A stretch of DNA of 64,000 nucleotides from Mariannaea sp. PMI_226 (Eukaryota > Ascomycota > Sordariomycetes > Hypocreales > Nectriaceae). The notes under the pieces are model-generated. The model was given only the letters and a program-made list of their open reading frames with translations, was not told the DNA's origin and searched no databases. Position numbers and translations under genes: made by a program. Where the stretch lies: positions 4,036,501 through 4,100,500 of the forward strand of contig JANFOG010000003.1 of assembly GCA_024336345.1 (NCBI GenBank), in the 5' to 3' direction. This document shows positions 44,170 through 54,713 of the stretch, one piece after another (within the stretch, counting starts at the first letter, position 1; every line of letters begins with the position of its first letter).

Positions 44170-47100
44170 TTAACGAGGAGCATCTGTGAACCGGAAGAGT
44201 AAGACCCGTCCCGACCTGCAGCCGAGAGCGACAGACGATGCCGCGATCGCCGACGTCTCTGGACCATCTGGACGATACTCTGATGGGAGCCAGAGCAGGT
44301 TCCGACCTTGATACGTGATCCATACGTCATCAGCACTGATGCCATAGCCCCGATGTTGGAGTGGATGATGCAGAGGCCTAGATACAACGGGTGGCGAGGG
44401 CGAGGGTACGAGCGTCGCCTGGCAGTGGCCCGTTGTAGCATCCCAGATCTTGATGGTCTTATCAAGTGATACTGATGTGAGGCGCTGGCTGTCGGGCGAG
44501 AAGGCTACTGACCTAACTACTTTATCATGGCCCTCGAGCGTTGCCTGGCAGTGGCCTGTTGTGGCATCCCAGATCTTGATGGTCCTATCATTTAATGCTG
44601 ATGCAAGGCGCTGGCCGTTAGGCGAGAAGGCCACTGACCTAATCCAATTACTATAACCCTCAAGTGTCGCCTGGTATTGGCCTATTGTAGCATCCCAGAT
44701 CTTGATGGTCTCGTCATCTGCCGTTAATGCAAGGAGCTGGCCGTCAGGTGAGAAGGTCATTGATCTAACCCCTTTGTCATAGCCCTCGAGCGTCGCCTGG
44801 CAGTGGCCTGTTGTAGCATCCCAAATCTTGATGATCTTATCAAATGATGCTGATGCGAGGCGCTGGCTGTCGGGCGAGAAGGCTATTGACCTAATTACAT
44901 TGTTATGGCCCTCGAGCGTCGCCTGGCAGTGGCCTGTTGTAGTATCCCAGATCTTGATGGTATTATCAACTGATGTCGATACAAGGCGCTGGCTATTAGG
45001 CGAGAAGGCCATTGATCTAACTACTTTATCGTGACCCTCGAGCATCGCCTGGTAGTAGCCTATTGTGGCATCCCAGATCTTGATGGTATTATCAGCTGAT
45101 GCCGAAACAAGGCGCTGGCCATCTGGCGAGAAGGCCACTGATATAACCTCTTCGCTGTGGCCCTCGAGCATCGCCCGGCAGTGGCCTATTGTAGCATCCC
45201 AGATCTTGATGGTTTTATCAGCTGATGCCGATATAAGGCGCTGGCTATCGGGGGAGAAGGCCACTGATGTAACTACTTCATCATGGCCTTCGAGCGTCGC
45301 CTGGCAATGGCCTGTTATGGTATCCCAGATCTTGATGGTATCATCATCTGCTATTAATGCAAGGAGCTGGCCGTTAGGTGAGAAGGCCACTGACCTAATC
45401 CAATTACTATAACCCTCAAGCATCGCCTGGTATTGGCCTATTGTAGCATCCCAGATCTTGATGGTTTTGCTATCTGCCGTTAATGCAAGGAGATGGCTGT
45501 CAGGTGAGAAGACCACTGATCTAGCCTCTCCGTCATAGCCCTCAAGTGTCGCCTGGCAGTGGCCTGTTGTAGCATCCCAGATCTTGATGGTCTTATCAGA
45601 TGATGCTGATGCGAGGCGCTGGCTATCGGGCGAGAAGGCTATTGACCTAATTACGCCGTTATGGTCCTCGAGCGTCGCCTGGCAGTGGCCTGTTGTGGCA
45701 TCCCAGATCTTAATGGTTTCGTCCCCTGTTGATGCAAGGAGCTGGCTGTCGGGTGAGAAGGCCACTAATATATCCTCTCCGATGTGGCCCTCGAGCGTCG
45801 CCTGGCAGTGGCCTGTCGTGGCATCCCAGATCTTAATGGTCTCGTCCTCTGATGCTGATGCGAGGCGCTGGCCATCGGGCGAGAAGGCCACTGATGTAAC
45901 CACTCCGATGTGGCCCTCGAGCGTTGCCTGGCATGCATCCCAATCCTCTGCCATAACCGGCTTAGTTACTATCCAGCTTGGCTCTTCTTTTTCAAATAGC
46001 TTTCTCGTTATGCTCTGCCTGGGACTAAAGACAAGCGCTGATGTATATGCCTGAAGAGGCGCGTTCCCTATTGCCCACCCATGCGATAGGATAAAACGGC
46101 GTGCATCTCGAATGAGGTCGGATAAGCAAGACTTATTGAACTCCTCCTAGAATACACTAATTAGCACATCAGTTCCATAACATGATTGAGCCAGTTCGCC
46201 TACTAGCAATATCTCAAGCTGCATCATTGCAACCACTCCTCTCGGCATGTCTCGGAGAAGACTTAGGGCTTCAAGCCAGTAGAGGTACTTCTTGCTGACA
46301 AACTGATAGACTGTGCCGTCATCCTGGAGGTCGTTAATGGGCCTGGAAGTTCCGTGCGGGATGGCATCTCTTAGGTGGTCAACCCAGTAGAGACAAGAGT
46401 AACGTGCTGGGCCTAACGGGTCCGGTTTAGGCTGGCGGATGTCGTCGATAGAGGTACCGGGATGGCGTAAGTCGTACATATCATGTCGCAATATATCAGA
46501 CATAATCTGTATTGAATTCAAGAATATTGTATGATGTGCGGCTGCAGGTCCATTATGGAAAATTGTCATCGACTCCTTTAGGAAATCTTTGACAGACTGA
46601 TGAATGAGGTATATATGGTCATCCCGGATTGTGAGAAACGACGCACACATATCTACCACAGATCGAAGGTTATCGGAGACATTTCGCGGCAATCCAGATA
46701 GCACGCCCAGCTCACACAAGCTGAGTGGGCGGTAAGCGACAGTTACCGTCGAGATAACAAGGCGGCAGAACTCGGTATCTTCAGGCTGCAATTGCTGAAT
46801 GTGACGCATCATTCGTTCGTACAGTGGCGTTAGGCGTGACGGCATCTGCTTAAGAACACGCAAGACGTGCCAGCTCGGGACCGTCTGAAGTTCCTGTGTG
46901 ACGAGAGCAACCCAGAGGAAGGTTCCATCGGCCTTATGACGCATTTCATCTCGAACTTGATCTTGGAGTTGTCTGTTGCTTTTCAGCGATACGAGGTGCG
47001 CGACTTTATAGTCGATGTATGTATGGATGGACCTTGCGACATGGTGTGCGTTCAGCTCAAGGCTCAGTTTCGTTTTTAAAGCAGCATGATGTAGCTGCTG

Positions 47101-47856
47101 TTCAATATCAGGTCTGCTTCGGCTTGAGACGATCCATTTGACATAAGGAGATGCAGATAGGCTCTGGACAATAAAGTCCAAGAGTTGTGATAGATCTTGC
47201 TCGCATTCGTCGAGGGCGTCGATGATCATGTAGCAACCCTTCGCGCGATGATCACAGAGCATGTTAAGCAGAGCCCGGGACAAGGTGTAGAATCCATTTG
47301 TATCTTCGAAGAGTCGTTGACCTGCATGGTCGTATTCGCTTTGGATGTGCGAGATGAGCGATGGTTGTTGACGGAGCAAAACGTACATCAGTCCTCGCAA
47401 CACGGCTACCGCCCTGTTGAGTCGGTGATCGGTCCCCTGACAGAAGAAAAATGATAGGCGACCCCCATCGCTCGCGTTGGCTACCTCCGCCTGTGGTTGT
47501 GATAGTTCGTCGATAATCCCGCATAATAACATTGTCTTGCCCTTGCCAGCGTCGCCTTTGATCCAGAGCAACCGGCTGTCTCCGTCGTCTCGCCATCGCC
47601 GAAAGTCTTCGTGATCTAGAATCCATTTGTATGAGTCCTTGAGAAGACCACCCTTTGTCTGCTCGATGCGTATCTTGTCGTCGCGGGGGTCGGTCAATCG
47701 TATGTCGGCAAGGCATTGATTGCGATTCGGTTCGTTGTAATAGTTATGGACTTCATAGTTGTTTCCAATCTGGGTTTTGCTTTGGCCATTGGTGTTTACA
47801 TTTTGTACGTGGTTTGCTGGTGATGCTGTATAGTAGTCGCTGTTCGCTGATGCCAT
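44170..47856 (-). CDS. nwd2: NACHT-WD40 NLR with N-terminal HET-s-type amyloid motif (NWD2-like)
   Basis: Two exons, 47856-46204 and 46146-44170, code for 1209 aa. The frame is continuous except for a TAG at 46149-46147. That TAG is the end of a 57-bp intron with donor GTAGGC, a TGCTAAT branch site and acceptor TTCTAG. Residues 14-34 are a 21-residue motif (N15, V20, G24, S26, I30-G31-N32, Y34) that aligns without gaps to the C-terminal repeat of the adjacent HET-S-type protein. A NACHT domain follows: Walker A GDAGKGKT, Walker B MIIDALDEC. Exon 2 begins with LIRDARRFIL and then 12 WD40 repeats of about 42 residues. From the Podospora NWD2 precedent, ligand binding by WD40 would expose the amyloid motif to template the HeLo partner. 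In-frame ATGs at 47904 and 47940 would lengthen the N-terminus. Confidence 0.9.
44420..45930 (-). repeat. 12 WD40-coding repeats, highly conserved
   Basis: Tandem units of about 126 bp encode GH..VV.SVAFSPDGQRLASAS.D.TIKIWDATTGHCQATLE. Framework positions are almost invariant, while the residues just after GH/GY (HIGVV, HNNVI, YSNWI, HDKVV, HSEEV and others) vary. Units 5 and 11 share the rare YSNWIRSVAF form, a sign of exchange between repeats. One unit (the second) is a few residues short. Confidence 0.9.
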
Positions 47857-48060
47857 TGTAGCATTGGTGATGGAGAGAATGGTTTCCGTGCTCAAGCTGA
47901 GCATGCTAGGAGGGTTGCGGACAGCGCTTAGGTGACCCACTCAGATGCCTTCTTTCGTCAGCCGTACCAACTCCTTATGTGGCGCAGCCAGCGCAACCGA
48001 CACCAAAATGCTGCCTTCGGAAACAAGAAAACCTGCATCGATCCACCTCACACAAACAGA
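47857..48060. promoter_or_regulatory. Divergent promoter region between NLR and HET-S-type gene
   Basis: The two start codons face away from each other across 204 bp, so both genes must be driven from this short interval (shorter still if an upstream in-frame ATG of the NLR is used). A shared regulatory region fits the expected co-function of receptor and effector. I identified no specific factor-binding site. Confidence 0.6.
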
Positions 48061-48927
48061 ATGGCCGAAGTTTTTGGCACCGTGGCCGGCGCTTTGAGCG
48101 TGGCGGCCTTGTTCAACAACTGCGTCGACTGCTTCGGGTACATCCAACTGAGCCGCCATTTCGGTCGAGACTTCGAACGCTGCCAACTGAAACTCGACAT
48201 CGCCAAGATCCGGTTGGGTAGATGGGGCGAGGCAGTCGCGATCAACGACGACCCACGCTTCGCGACTGACGCGCCTGGCGATGGAGATTCTCGACAGGTC
48301 CAAACGATATTGGAAGAGATCGAGCTGCTCTTCCAGGCCGTACAGAAGTCATCGAAGCGGTACGAGATCAATGCGAGGCAAGATGATTTGATGCATTTCG
48401 AAGACAAGGACATGCAGCCAGTAGTTCGGGGACTGCACGGCCGACTGGGGGTTGTCGCTCGTCAGAGACAGAAGGGAACGGGCCTGCTGAAGAAGGCGGT
48501 GTGGGCGCTGCACGACAGCAAGAACTTCGACAAGCTGGTAGGGGAGATTACGGGACTTGTGGATGATCTAGAGAAGCTATTTCCCATGAAGACCATGCGT
48601 CGCAAGCTTGTGGACCTAGAGATTGAAGAGGTGGACGACGAGCCGAGCTTGATGGCTCTGCAGGATGCCGCTGCCGGTACCGATAGTGTCTTGTCCGAGG
48701 CCGTTACGGAAAAGATTGAGGGAATCGCAGGGAGAAACTATGCAAAGGACATCAAGAGTGAAGAGATGGCCAAGGTTCGGGTCGGAAACGAGTGGAACGA
48801 GACTGCCTTGGTTCGTGGCACGGGTATCGCGGATCGGACCGCGAACCTAGCGGATTCCGTCGAGGCGAAGGGTACGTCTGCGGTACACATAGGGAACCAA
48901 TATGGCGGGCGGGGTGTCTTCGATTAA
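48061..48927 (+). CDS. het-S: HET-S-type HeLo protein with two-repeat amyloid (prion-forming) domain
   Basis: A 288-aa uninterrupted frame from the ATG at 48061; Podospora HET-s has 289. Residues 1 to about 217 are a HeLo domain (start MAEVFGTVAGALSVAALFNN, with GRDFERCQLKLDIAK near 35-49). Residues 218-288 match the HET-s prion-forming domain. Repeat 1 is 225-245 and repeat 2 is 261-281, with the ladder Asn pairs N226/N262 and N243/N279 and the salt-bridge positions K229/D265 and E234/K270. Position 33 is His, the residue that in Podospora marks the toxic HET-S form, and E86 is kept. By precedent, amyloid templating of the C-terminus remodels the HeLo domain, which inserts into the plasma membrane and causes cell death. 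It faces the NWD2-like NLR gene. No break is seen. Function here is inferred. Confidence 0.93.
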   Translation: MAEVFGTVAGALSVAALFNNCVDCFGYIQLSRHFGRDFERCQLKLDIAKIRLGRWGEAVAINDDPRFATDAPGDGDSRQVQTILEEIELLFQAVQKSSKRYEINARQDDLMHFEDKDMQPVVRGLHGRLGVVARQRQKGTGLLKKAVWALHDSKNFDKLVGEITGLVDDLEKLFPMKTMRRKLVDLEIEEVDDEPSLMALQDAAAGTDSVLSEAVTEKIEGIAGRNYAKDIKSEEMAKVRVGNEWNETALVRGTGIADRTANLADSVEAKGTSAVHIGNQYGGRGVFD

Positions 48928-50359
48928 GGCTATCTTTTGACCTTATTTCATCCCTAGTCGATGATAGGGCTAGAACTTTCTCTCCACAATCTGGTTCAGG
49001 GCATGGTAGCGCGACCAGTACCATGCAATGTATATCCCGTGTCACCACCCGAGCGAACGTCTCCGCGACCGTTAGCTGACTCCCTCGAGGATAGTGTCAA
49101 CATGACGCACACAGGGTCCGTGGGAACGCGATCGGGGCGCGTTTGGTGTCGCAAACGTGGCGACCATGCTGCAGTTCAGCTTCCGGCTTCTGACCTATAT
49201 TATTGGGCTGCCTCATTCACCGGCATGTCCTCAGATTTTCCTGCAGAGGAATCGCAGCAAAATAGCGTCCGCAACTGATTGGCTACGCGCCACGTCCTAC
49301 CTGCAGTATCGTCCAAGATGAGAGCAGCCTGTCACACTTTGCGTGCGCCACGCTTAGTCCATTTTTGGCCATTTTTGGCAAAATTATAATGATAGATTAC
49401 TGAAGCTGGATTATCGCCCCACTATACCAACACATGACCCTTGCAGTGGCGGCCCAGCCTCACGGCGAGCCACGGCAATCGCCTGAATCGTGCAACCCTA
49501 ATTAAAGCACACCAAGATCTTTGTGCTTTCATCAATGCCTTCATCGAGCGGCAGGGGCCAAATCTGCTCAGCGTTCATGGTTACTAGTCATCCGACAGCT
49601 AGGTGACTACTGGTTCTCAATGTTACCATTGAAGTTGTGGCCTAGATTTTGTTACTCCCTTGCTTGTAAGGGGTATCGCAAGAAGGGCGCCAAGGTTGTT
49701 CTACACTATTCTCCCGCGGAATTACTTTGCCGACGATCATTTTGTGACATGCCGCCAAGAGCCATAGCCACTAGCGCACCTGATGGGAAGTTTCCAGTAG
49801 TACGTTCGGTTACGAACTAGCCCTTGGTTGTGCTCTATAGGGAGTCGTCTGGAGATTTTGGTTGGGCAAAAAGGACTAGCTTTTCAATTGCTAGTATGTC
49901 TAAGCATCAGGTGACCACCGCCTACGACAGGGTGTGGTGATCGTCCAGCTCGTGACCACACCATGACTGCCCAAATTTTGTTCTCACTTCTCCTGCGTTG
50001 CCTGCATCGCCTGGATCTGCGCTTTGCATATTGAAGTGGTAGCAGCTCGAGCTATGCTCGACGACATCCACGATGATCCGCCAAGACGTACAAACGACAA
50101 CTAACTAATACATATTGGGAGCATCATGCGGCACAATATCGTTATCGCTTGCTTACCAGAGGCTCAGTACGGGACTAACAACGCGGCCAACGTTCTCACT
50201 ACATTGACCCGTACTTTCCTTCCATCCGCCCCCTGTACATTCAGCACCTAATAATGGATCCAGCTATGGTTGTCTCTTAACTCAAAAGTTGGCACCTCTC
50301 TCGAGCAGCAGCTTAATAGCGGCCTCATTCCCGGTATCAGCTGCCGCTAGTAGTGGTAT
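48928..50359. other. Intergenic between HET-S-type gene and ankyrin NLR
   Basis: No supported gene. The last 90 bases (50276-50359, minus strand) still encode an in-frame partial ankyrin repeat that lies beyond the stop codon of the neighbouring NLR. Confidence 0.5.
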
Positions 50360-53300
50360 CTAACTAGACTCATATGTAGACTCATATGTAGACTCACTAT
50401 CAGCGCCTTTCTCGAGCAGTAGCTTAATAACAGCCTCATGTCCGTTTTCTGTGGCCCTTGATAGCGGTGTCCTGCCAAGCCTATCTCTTGACCTAGGATT
50501 AGCACCCTTCTCAAGCAGCAGCTGAACCATAGCCTCCTGCCCTTTGGCAGCAGCTTGCGACAGTGGTGTCTGGCCATGTCTTTCTATTTTTGCTTCTAGA
50601 TTCGCGCCCTTTTGAAGCAGCAGCTGAACGACAATCTGGTGCCCGTTCACCACAGCCAACCAGAGCGGCGTCTTGCCATATTGCCCGTATTTGGATTCTA
50701 TGTTGGCACCTTTCTGGAGAAGCAGCTTCACAACGGTGCCATGCCCCTTCTCTGCAGCCCATGACAGCGGTGATTTGCTAAAGCTGCTGGATGCCTCGAG
50801 CCCAGCGCCCTCCTCAAGTAGCACCTTGACAACGGCCTCGTGCCCGTTCTGTGCAGCCAACAACAGCGGCCTCTCGCCACAATTGTCTTTTCGCATCAGA
50901 ATACCGCCCTTCTCAAGCAGCAGCTTGACGACAGTCTCATGCCCGTTCTCTGCAGCCCATGCCAGTGGCGTCATGCCAAAATTATCTTCTAACTCAAGGT
51001 CAGCGCCCTCCTCCAGCAGCAGCCGAACTATAGCCTCGTGCCCGTTCTGTGCAGCCCGCGATAGTAGGGTCTGCCTAGAATCGTCTCTTTGTATCATAAC
51101 ACCACCCTTCTCAAGCAGCAGCTTGACGACAGCCTCATGCCCGTTCCCTGCTGCCTCCCCTAGCGGCGTCCAGCCAGAGTTGTCTTTTGAATTGAGATCG
51201 GCGCCTCTCTGAAGCAGCAGGTTCACGACGGCCTCATGCCCATTGCTGGCTGCCAACGACAGCGGCGTCTGGCCAGAATCGTCTCTTTGCATCAGAATAC
51301 CGCCCTTCTCAAGCAGCTGGTTCACGACGGCCTCATGCCCATTGCTAGCCGCCAACGACAGCGGCGTCCAGCCAGAGTTGTCTTTTGAATTGAGATCGGC
51401 GCCTCTCTCAAGCAGCAGGTTCACGACGACCCCATGCCCGTTCTGTGCAGCCCATGACAGCGGCGTCCGACCAAAACTGTCCTTTGAATCTAGAGGCTGA
51501 CGTTGCTGAGAAAGGATGTTTACTGCTTCTCGAAGCCCAAAGTGGGCGGCTAAATGTACTCCTGTTGTCCCTTGTGGAACCCTCTGGCTATATTTTCGAT
51601 ACCTTCGTTCACCGGCCAGTAGGCATTGAGTTGCCAATTGTACTTTAGCTGTGTTCTTGAGGAATTCCGAAATGTACTCGCGGCATGTTGAAACTTCGCC
51701 AGCATGATATCCCCAGTTGTGTGCAGCGTACTCATAAAACGGATATGACTCCAGCCGTTCTTCAAATTCGTCATCTGATTGACAGAACCCGCTCTCAAAG
51801 ACGCTGAACGAGAGGTAGGTAAGGCAGACTTTTGCGATATCGGCCTCTGCGTCCGGGAACCAATCGTTCCTTGTTCTCTCAAAGAATTCCTGCGTCGTAT
51901 GGTGGGCTAACCGGATAATGCCGCTTGCTTCGTCGACCGTGATCAATCCAGCGCAAACTGAGACCATGTCCTCAATCTGAGGAAGGTTCTCTAGATTAAA
52001 TTCTGACTGGCCAACCTCTACGGTAAGGGCGTGCTGGAGTTCCGATGTCTTGAGTGGCCTCTTGGCGCATGTAATCCATGCTAGAACCCGCCTAGCAAGC
52101 TCCTGTAAATCGGATTTCTGCCCGTTGATTCTTTCCATTGCTTGAGCATATGCCTGATCAAACACGTCGAGCTTCTCGTCCTCGCTCGACTCTTGGCTTT
52201 TGCTCAACTGATTTAATGCACTTTTTACAGCCTCCGGCGTAGGCTTGTCATCAAGCGAGCTAAGGTACATCTGGGCTAAGAGAAATCTGTGGGAAGTCAG
52301 TGGCTGAAAATATCCCATTAGTCTGCATAGAACATACATCCCGTCAACAGCGCCCGAGATTTTGACTTTTATCTCTTCTTGAAGCTGTTGGTTTTGCTCG
52401 ACAAATGACGGCAGCTGTCCTATGTGCCCGTCAAGATATCTCTGTACGTCTTCGCCGCTCGCGCGAATCTCTACTGACACGCTATGATTGAATTTCGAAG
52501 TTATTTCCGGAAGGAATCTTGACGTTGCAAAGATGTTCGCACCATATTTGACCTGGAGGGTGAAGATCTCTGAGAGAAGTCTGGACCGACATCCATTAGA
52601 CGCTTGGCATTCGTCAAGGGCGTCAACCATAATAAAGACTCTCGAATATAGAGAGGTCACGGATTGGAGGGCCTTTGAGAGTTCGTTGAATGATGGCCGG
52701 GTCTGCATGGCTTTGTGATTCTTGTAAAGAGACCTTACACTCTTAGGCAGAGAGGAAAGTGTATGAGCCAACTGCTTCAGCAGACTTGCGAGGAGATCTT
52801 CAACCTTCTGTTCATCTTTCCATCGGGAGTTACAATAAACGAATGCAATGCCGATGCTTTTGTCCACTCGAAAGCGATGGGCGAGCTCATCGACCACAAT
52901 TGATGTGAGTATCGTCTTTCCTGCTCCCGGAATACCAGGGCAAAACAGAATCTGCTTCTCGGTTTCCACCCAAGCCTTGAACCCCGCTGACTCCAAGAGC
53001 CATTGACCGGTACCGGTCTGTCGTCGAACAATGTAGTCGCTCTGCTGACAGGCATGATCGATTGGAGTGATCCAGTCGAGGACCCTGAGCTTCTCTTGCT
53101 CGTCTTGTCGCTCATTCAGGTTATAAACCCCTTGTGTAGTCGCAAAAGTCGCTTGGCTGCTCTAATTTAGTATTCGACTCGTACCAACACGGAATGGTGA
53201 CCATATACCTGGATATACCGACAAAAAATTCATCAAGTAGTGTGACCTTGGCTCTGATCTGATCTCGAAGCTCCTGAATGTCCTCTGGCTCTGATTCCAG

Positions 53301-53672
53301 TTTTTTCCAAACTCTCTTCACTCCCTTGCCTGAGTTCCTGCTACGGGTTTGCACCTCGCTGTACTTGCCGAGTATCTTTTTCAAGTCGGTGAGGTCTTGA
53401 TGACAGCTGCCTGCAATTTCCTGAAAATCTTTCTTCCGTTGTTCGTCGGGTTCGCGCTTTGATGAGATGATTTCAGCATCTTGAAGAACGATCGAAAGGT
53501 TTTTGATTCTTTAAATTAAGTTGTCAGCAAACATCAGTCATATAATTACCTAGATAACGCACTCATCGGAGATCTTCTTGAGCTGGATCGGCGCACCGAT
53601 AAATTCCTTCTGGATCTTCTTAGTAAGCCCCAGGACAGCAATGAAGTCGCCGACAGTGAACCTGAAGCTCAT
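50360..53672 (-). CDS. NACHT-ankyrin NLR, three exons
   Basis: Exons 53672-53563, 53508-53209 and 53159-50360 (introns of 54 and 49 bp, donors GTGCGT and GTATAT) join in frame to 1069 aa. The N-terminus [16 protein letters not shown] and the following helices are typical of fungal STAND N-terminal domains of the Helo-like group. Next comes the linker [17 protein letters not shown]...GTGQWLL and a NACHT domain with Walker A GIPGAGKT and Walker [11 protein letters not shown]. About 12 ankyrin repeats ([20 protein letters not shown] type) form the C-terminal sensor. The stop TAG at 50362-50360 falls inside the array: 25 more ankyrin codons follow in the same frame before a TGA. So the array seems recently shortened by one repeat. 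It lies 1.4 kb past the HET-S-type gene, on the same strand as the NWD2-like gene. Confidence 0.85.
50366..50395 (+). repeat. 12-bp tandem repeat at the NLR 3' end
   Basis: Two and a half copies of AGACTCATATGT immediately upstream of the NLR stop codon. They encode the aberrant ...[11 protein letters not shown] end and interrupt the junction between the 12th and the relic 13th ankyrin repeat. Confidence 0.75.
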
Positions 53673-54713
53673 CTTGTTGTTTCTCTGTCGTTCTCGTCCT
53701 ACTATCGTCAGAAGAACCGATGGGTGTGAGGGGCTCAACAGCGATAATGTCTATGGTAGCCTCCTAGAGGATATTTGTGGTCGGAGTGTAGGTGAACGAG
53801 TCGAAAGTCGGCAAGTTTGGTAGCTAGAGTTGTTGTCGCAGAAGGCAGCGGTCACCAGCAGCCCAATTCAGTGCCTTTATTGTTATAGATGCCGGAGATA
53901 ACTTTCGGGAGGATGGTCTCGTTGACGAGGTAGTGAAATCGAGACGAACTTCGCGTGCGAACTGAGTGTTGGCGAGGAGGGTGGGGAAGAGGGGCCTTTC
54001 GTTTTGTCACGCGACCCGAGCGTTGGCTAGGAGGGCATGGAAGAAGGATCTTTCGTCTTGCTAAACTGGGCAACGTGGATACACATGTCATTCGTAACAT
54101 TCCGTTTACGCCGTTCATTTGGGCCATTCTTTCCTCTTTAAAATTGCAGACAGGGTCAGAGTTTTGGTATTATATAATATTAGTTCTTACAACTTTCGTG
54201 CCAACTGTTCAGTAATATCCCTATTCCGACCCTTACTATGCGCAGAGAGCTGCTTTTGATTATCACTAACGCTGTGTCTTCAATTCGCCTTCTGTATCTA
54301 ATATACTCTTCTATTCCCAATTGTTGGCTGCTCGAAATCCTTGCCTACTGTGTTGGAGACAAAATTCGCTTCTTCGGCATATGCCGCATAAATTACTTAA
54401 TACACATTTCACTTGCTTGCCATACTTTGATTGGCTCGCATATGTAGTTGTAAGCCTTATAAAACAACCGCGAAACATTGCTGACAAGGCATCATCATAC
54501 CATTTAATACATCTTGTTTTTGCCCTGACTTCTTACTTGACTTATGATTTGTGTTTCTTTTGATCAAATGGTTCTCTTCATTTCTATATAATTTGATTGG
54601 CAGATTTCCTTCTCTTTCCAGATTTACGGTGTGGCTGTTCTGAGCCGCCAGTCCCGATTGATTGATTGATTGATTTATTCCTACACGGTTGCAGCCGCGG
54701 TCTCGATATAAAG
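53673..54713. other. Intergenic with a local direct duplication
   Basis: Promoter side of the ankyrin NLR. Bases about 53970-54010 and 54012-54052 are imperfect direct repeats (GCGAGGAGGGTGGGGAAGAG / GCTAGGAGGGCATGGAAGAA, each followed by a CTTTCGT word). A GATT repeat lies at 54657-54672. No gene seen. Confidence 0.4.

Noticed and set aside
44450..46054. Several plus-strand frames with repeated WLSGEKA-type residues
   Set aside because: They are antisense shadows of the WD40-coding repeats.
46147..46149. Nonsense mutation splitting the NACHT and WD40 halves of the NLR
   Set aside because: The TAG is the acceptor of a well-formed 57-bp intron of length divisible by three, so the gene is likely intact.
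50363..50400. Short intron (GTGAGT...TTAG) bridging the stop in the ankyrin NLR
   Set aside because: It would be only 38 bp and would put the following ankyrin codons out of frame.
50673..51500. Plus-strand frame rich in Ser/Phe/Pro repeats
   Set aside because: Antisense shadow of the ankyrin repeats.
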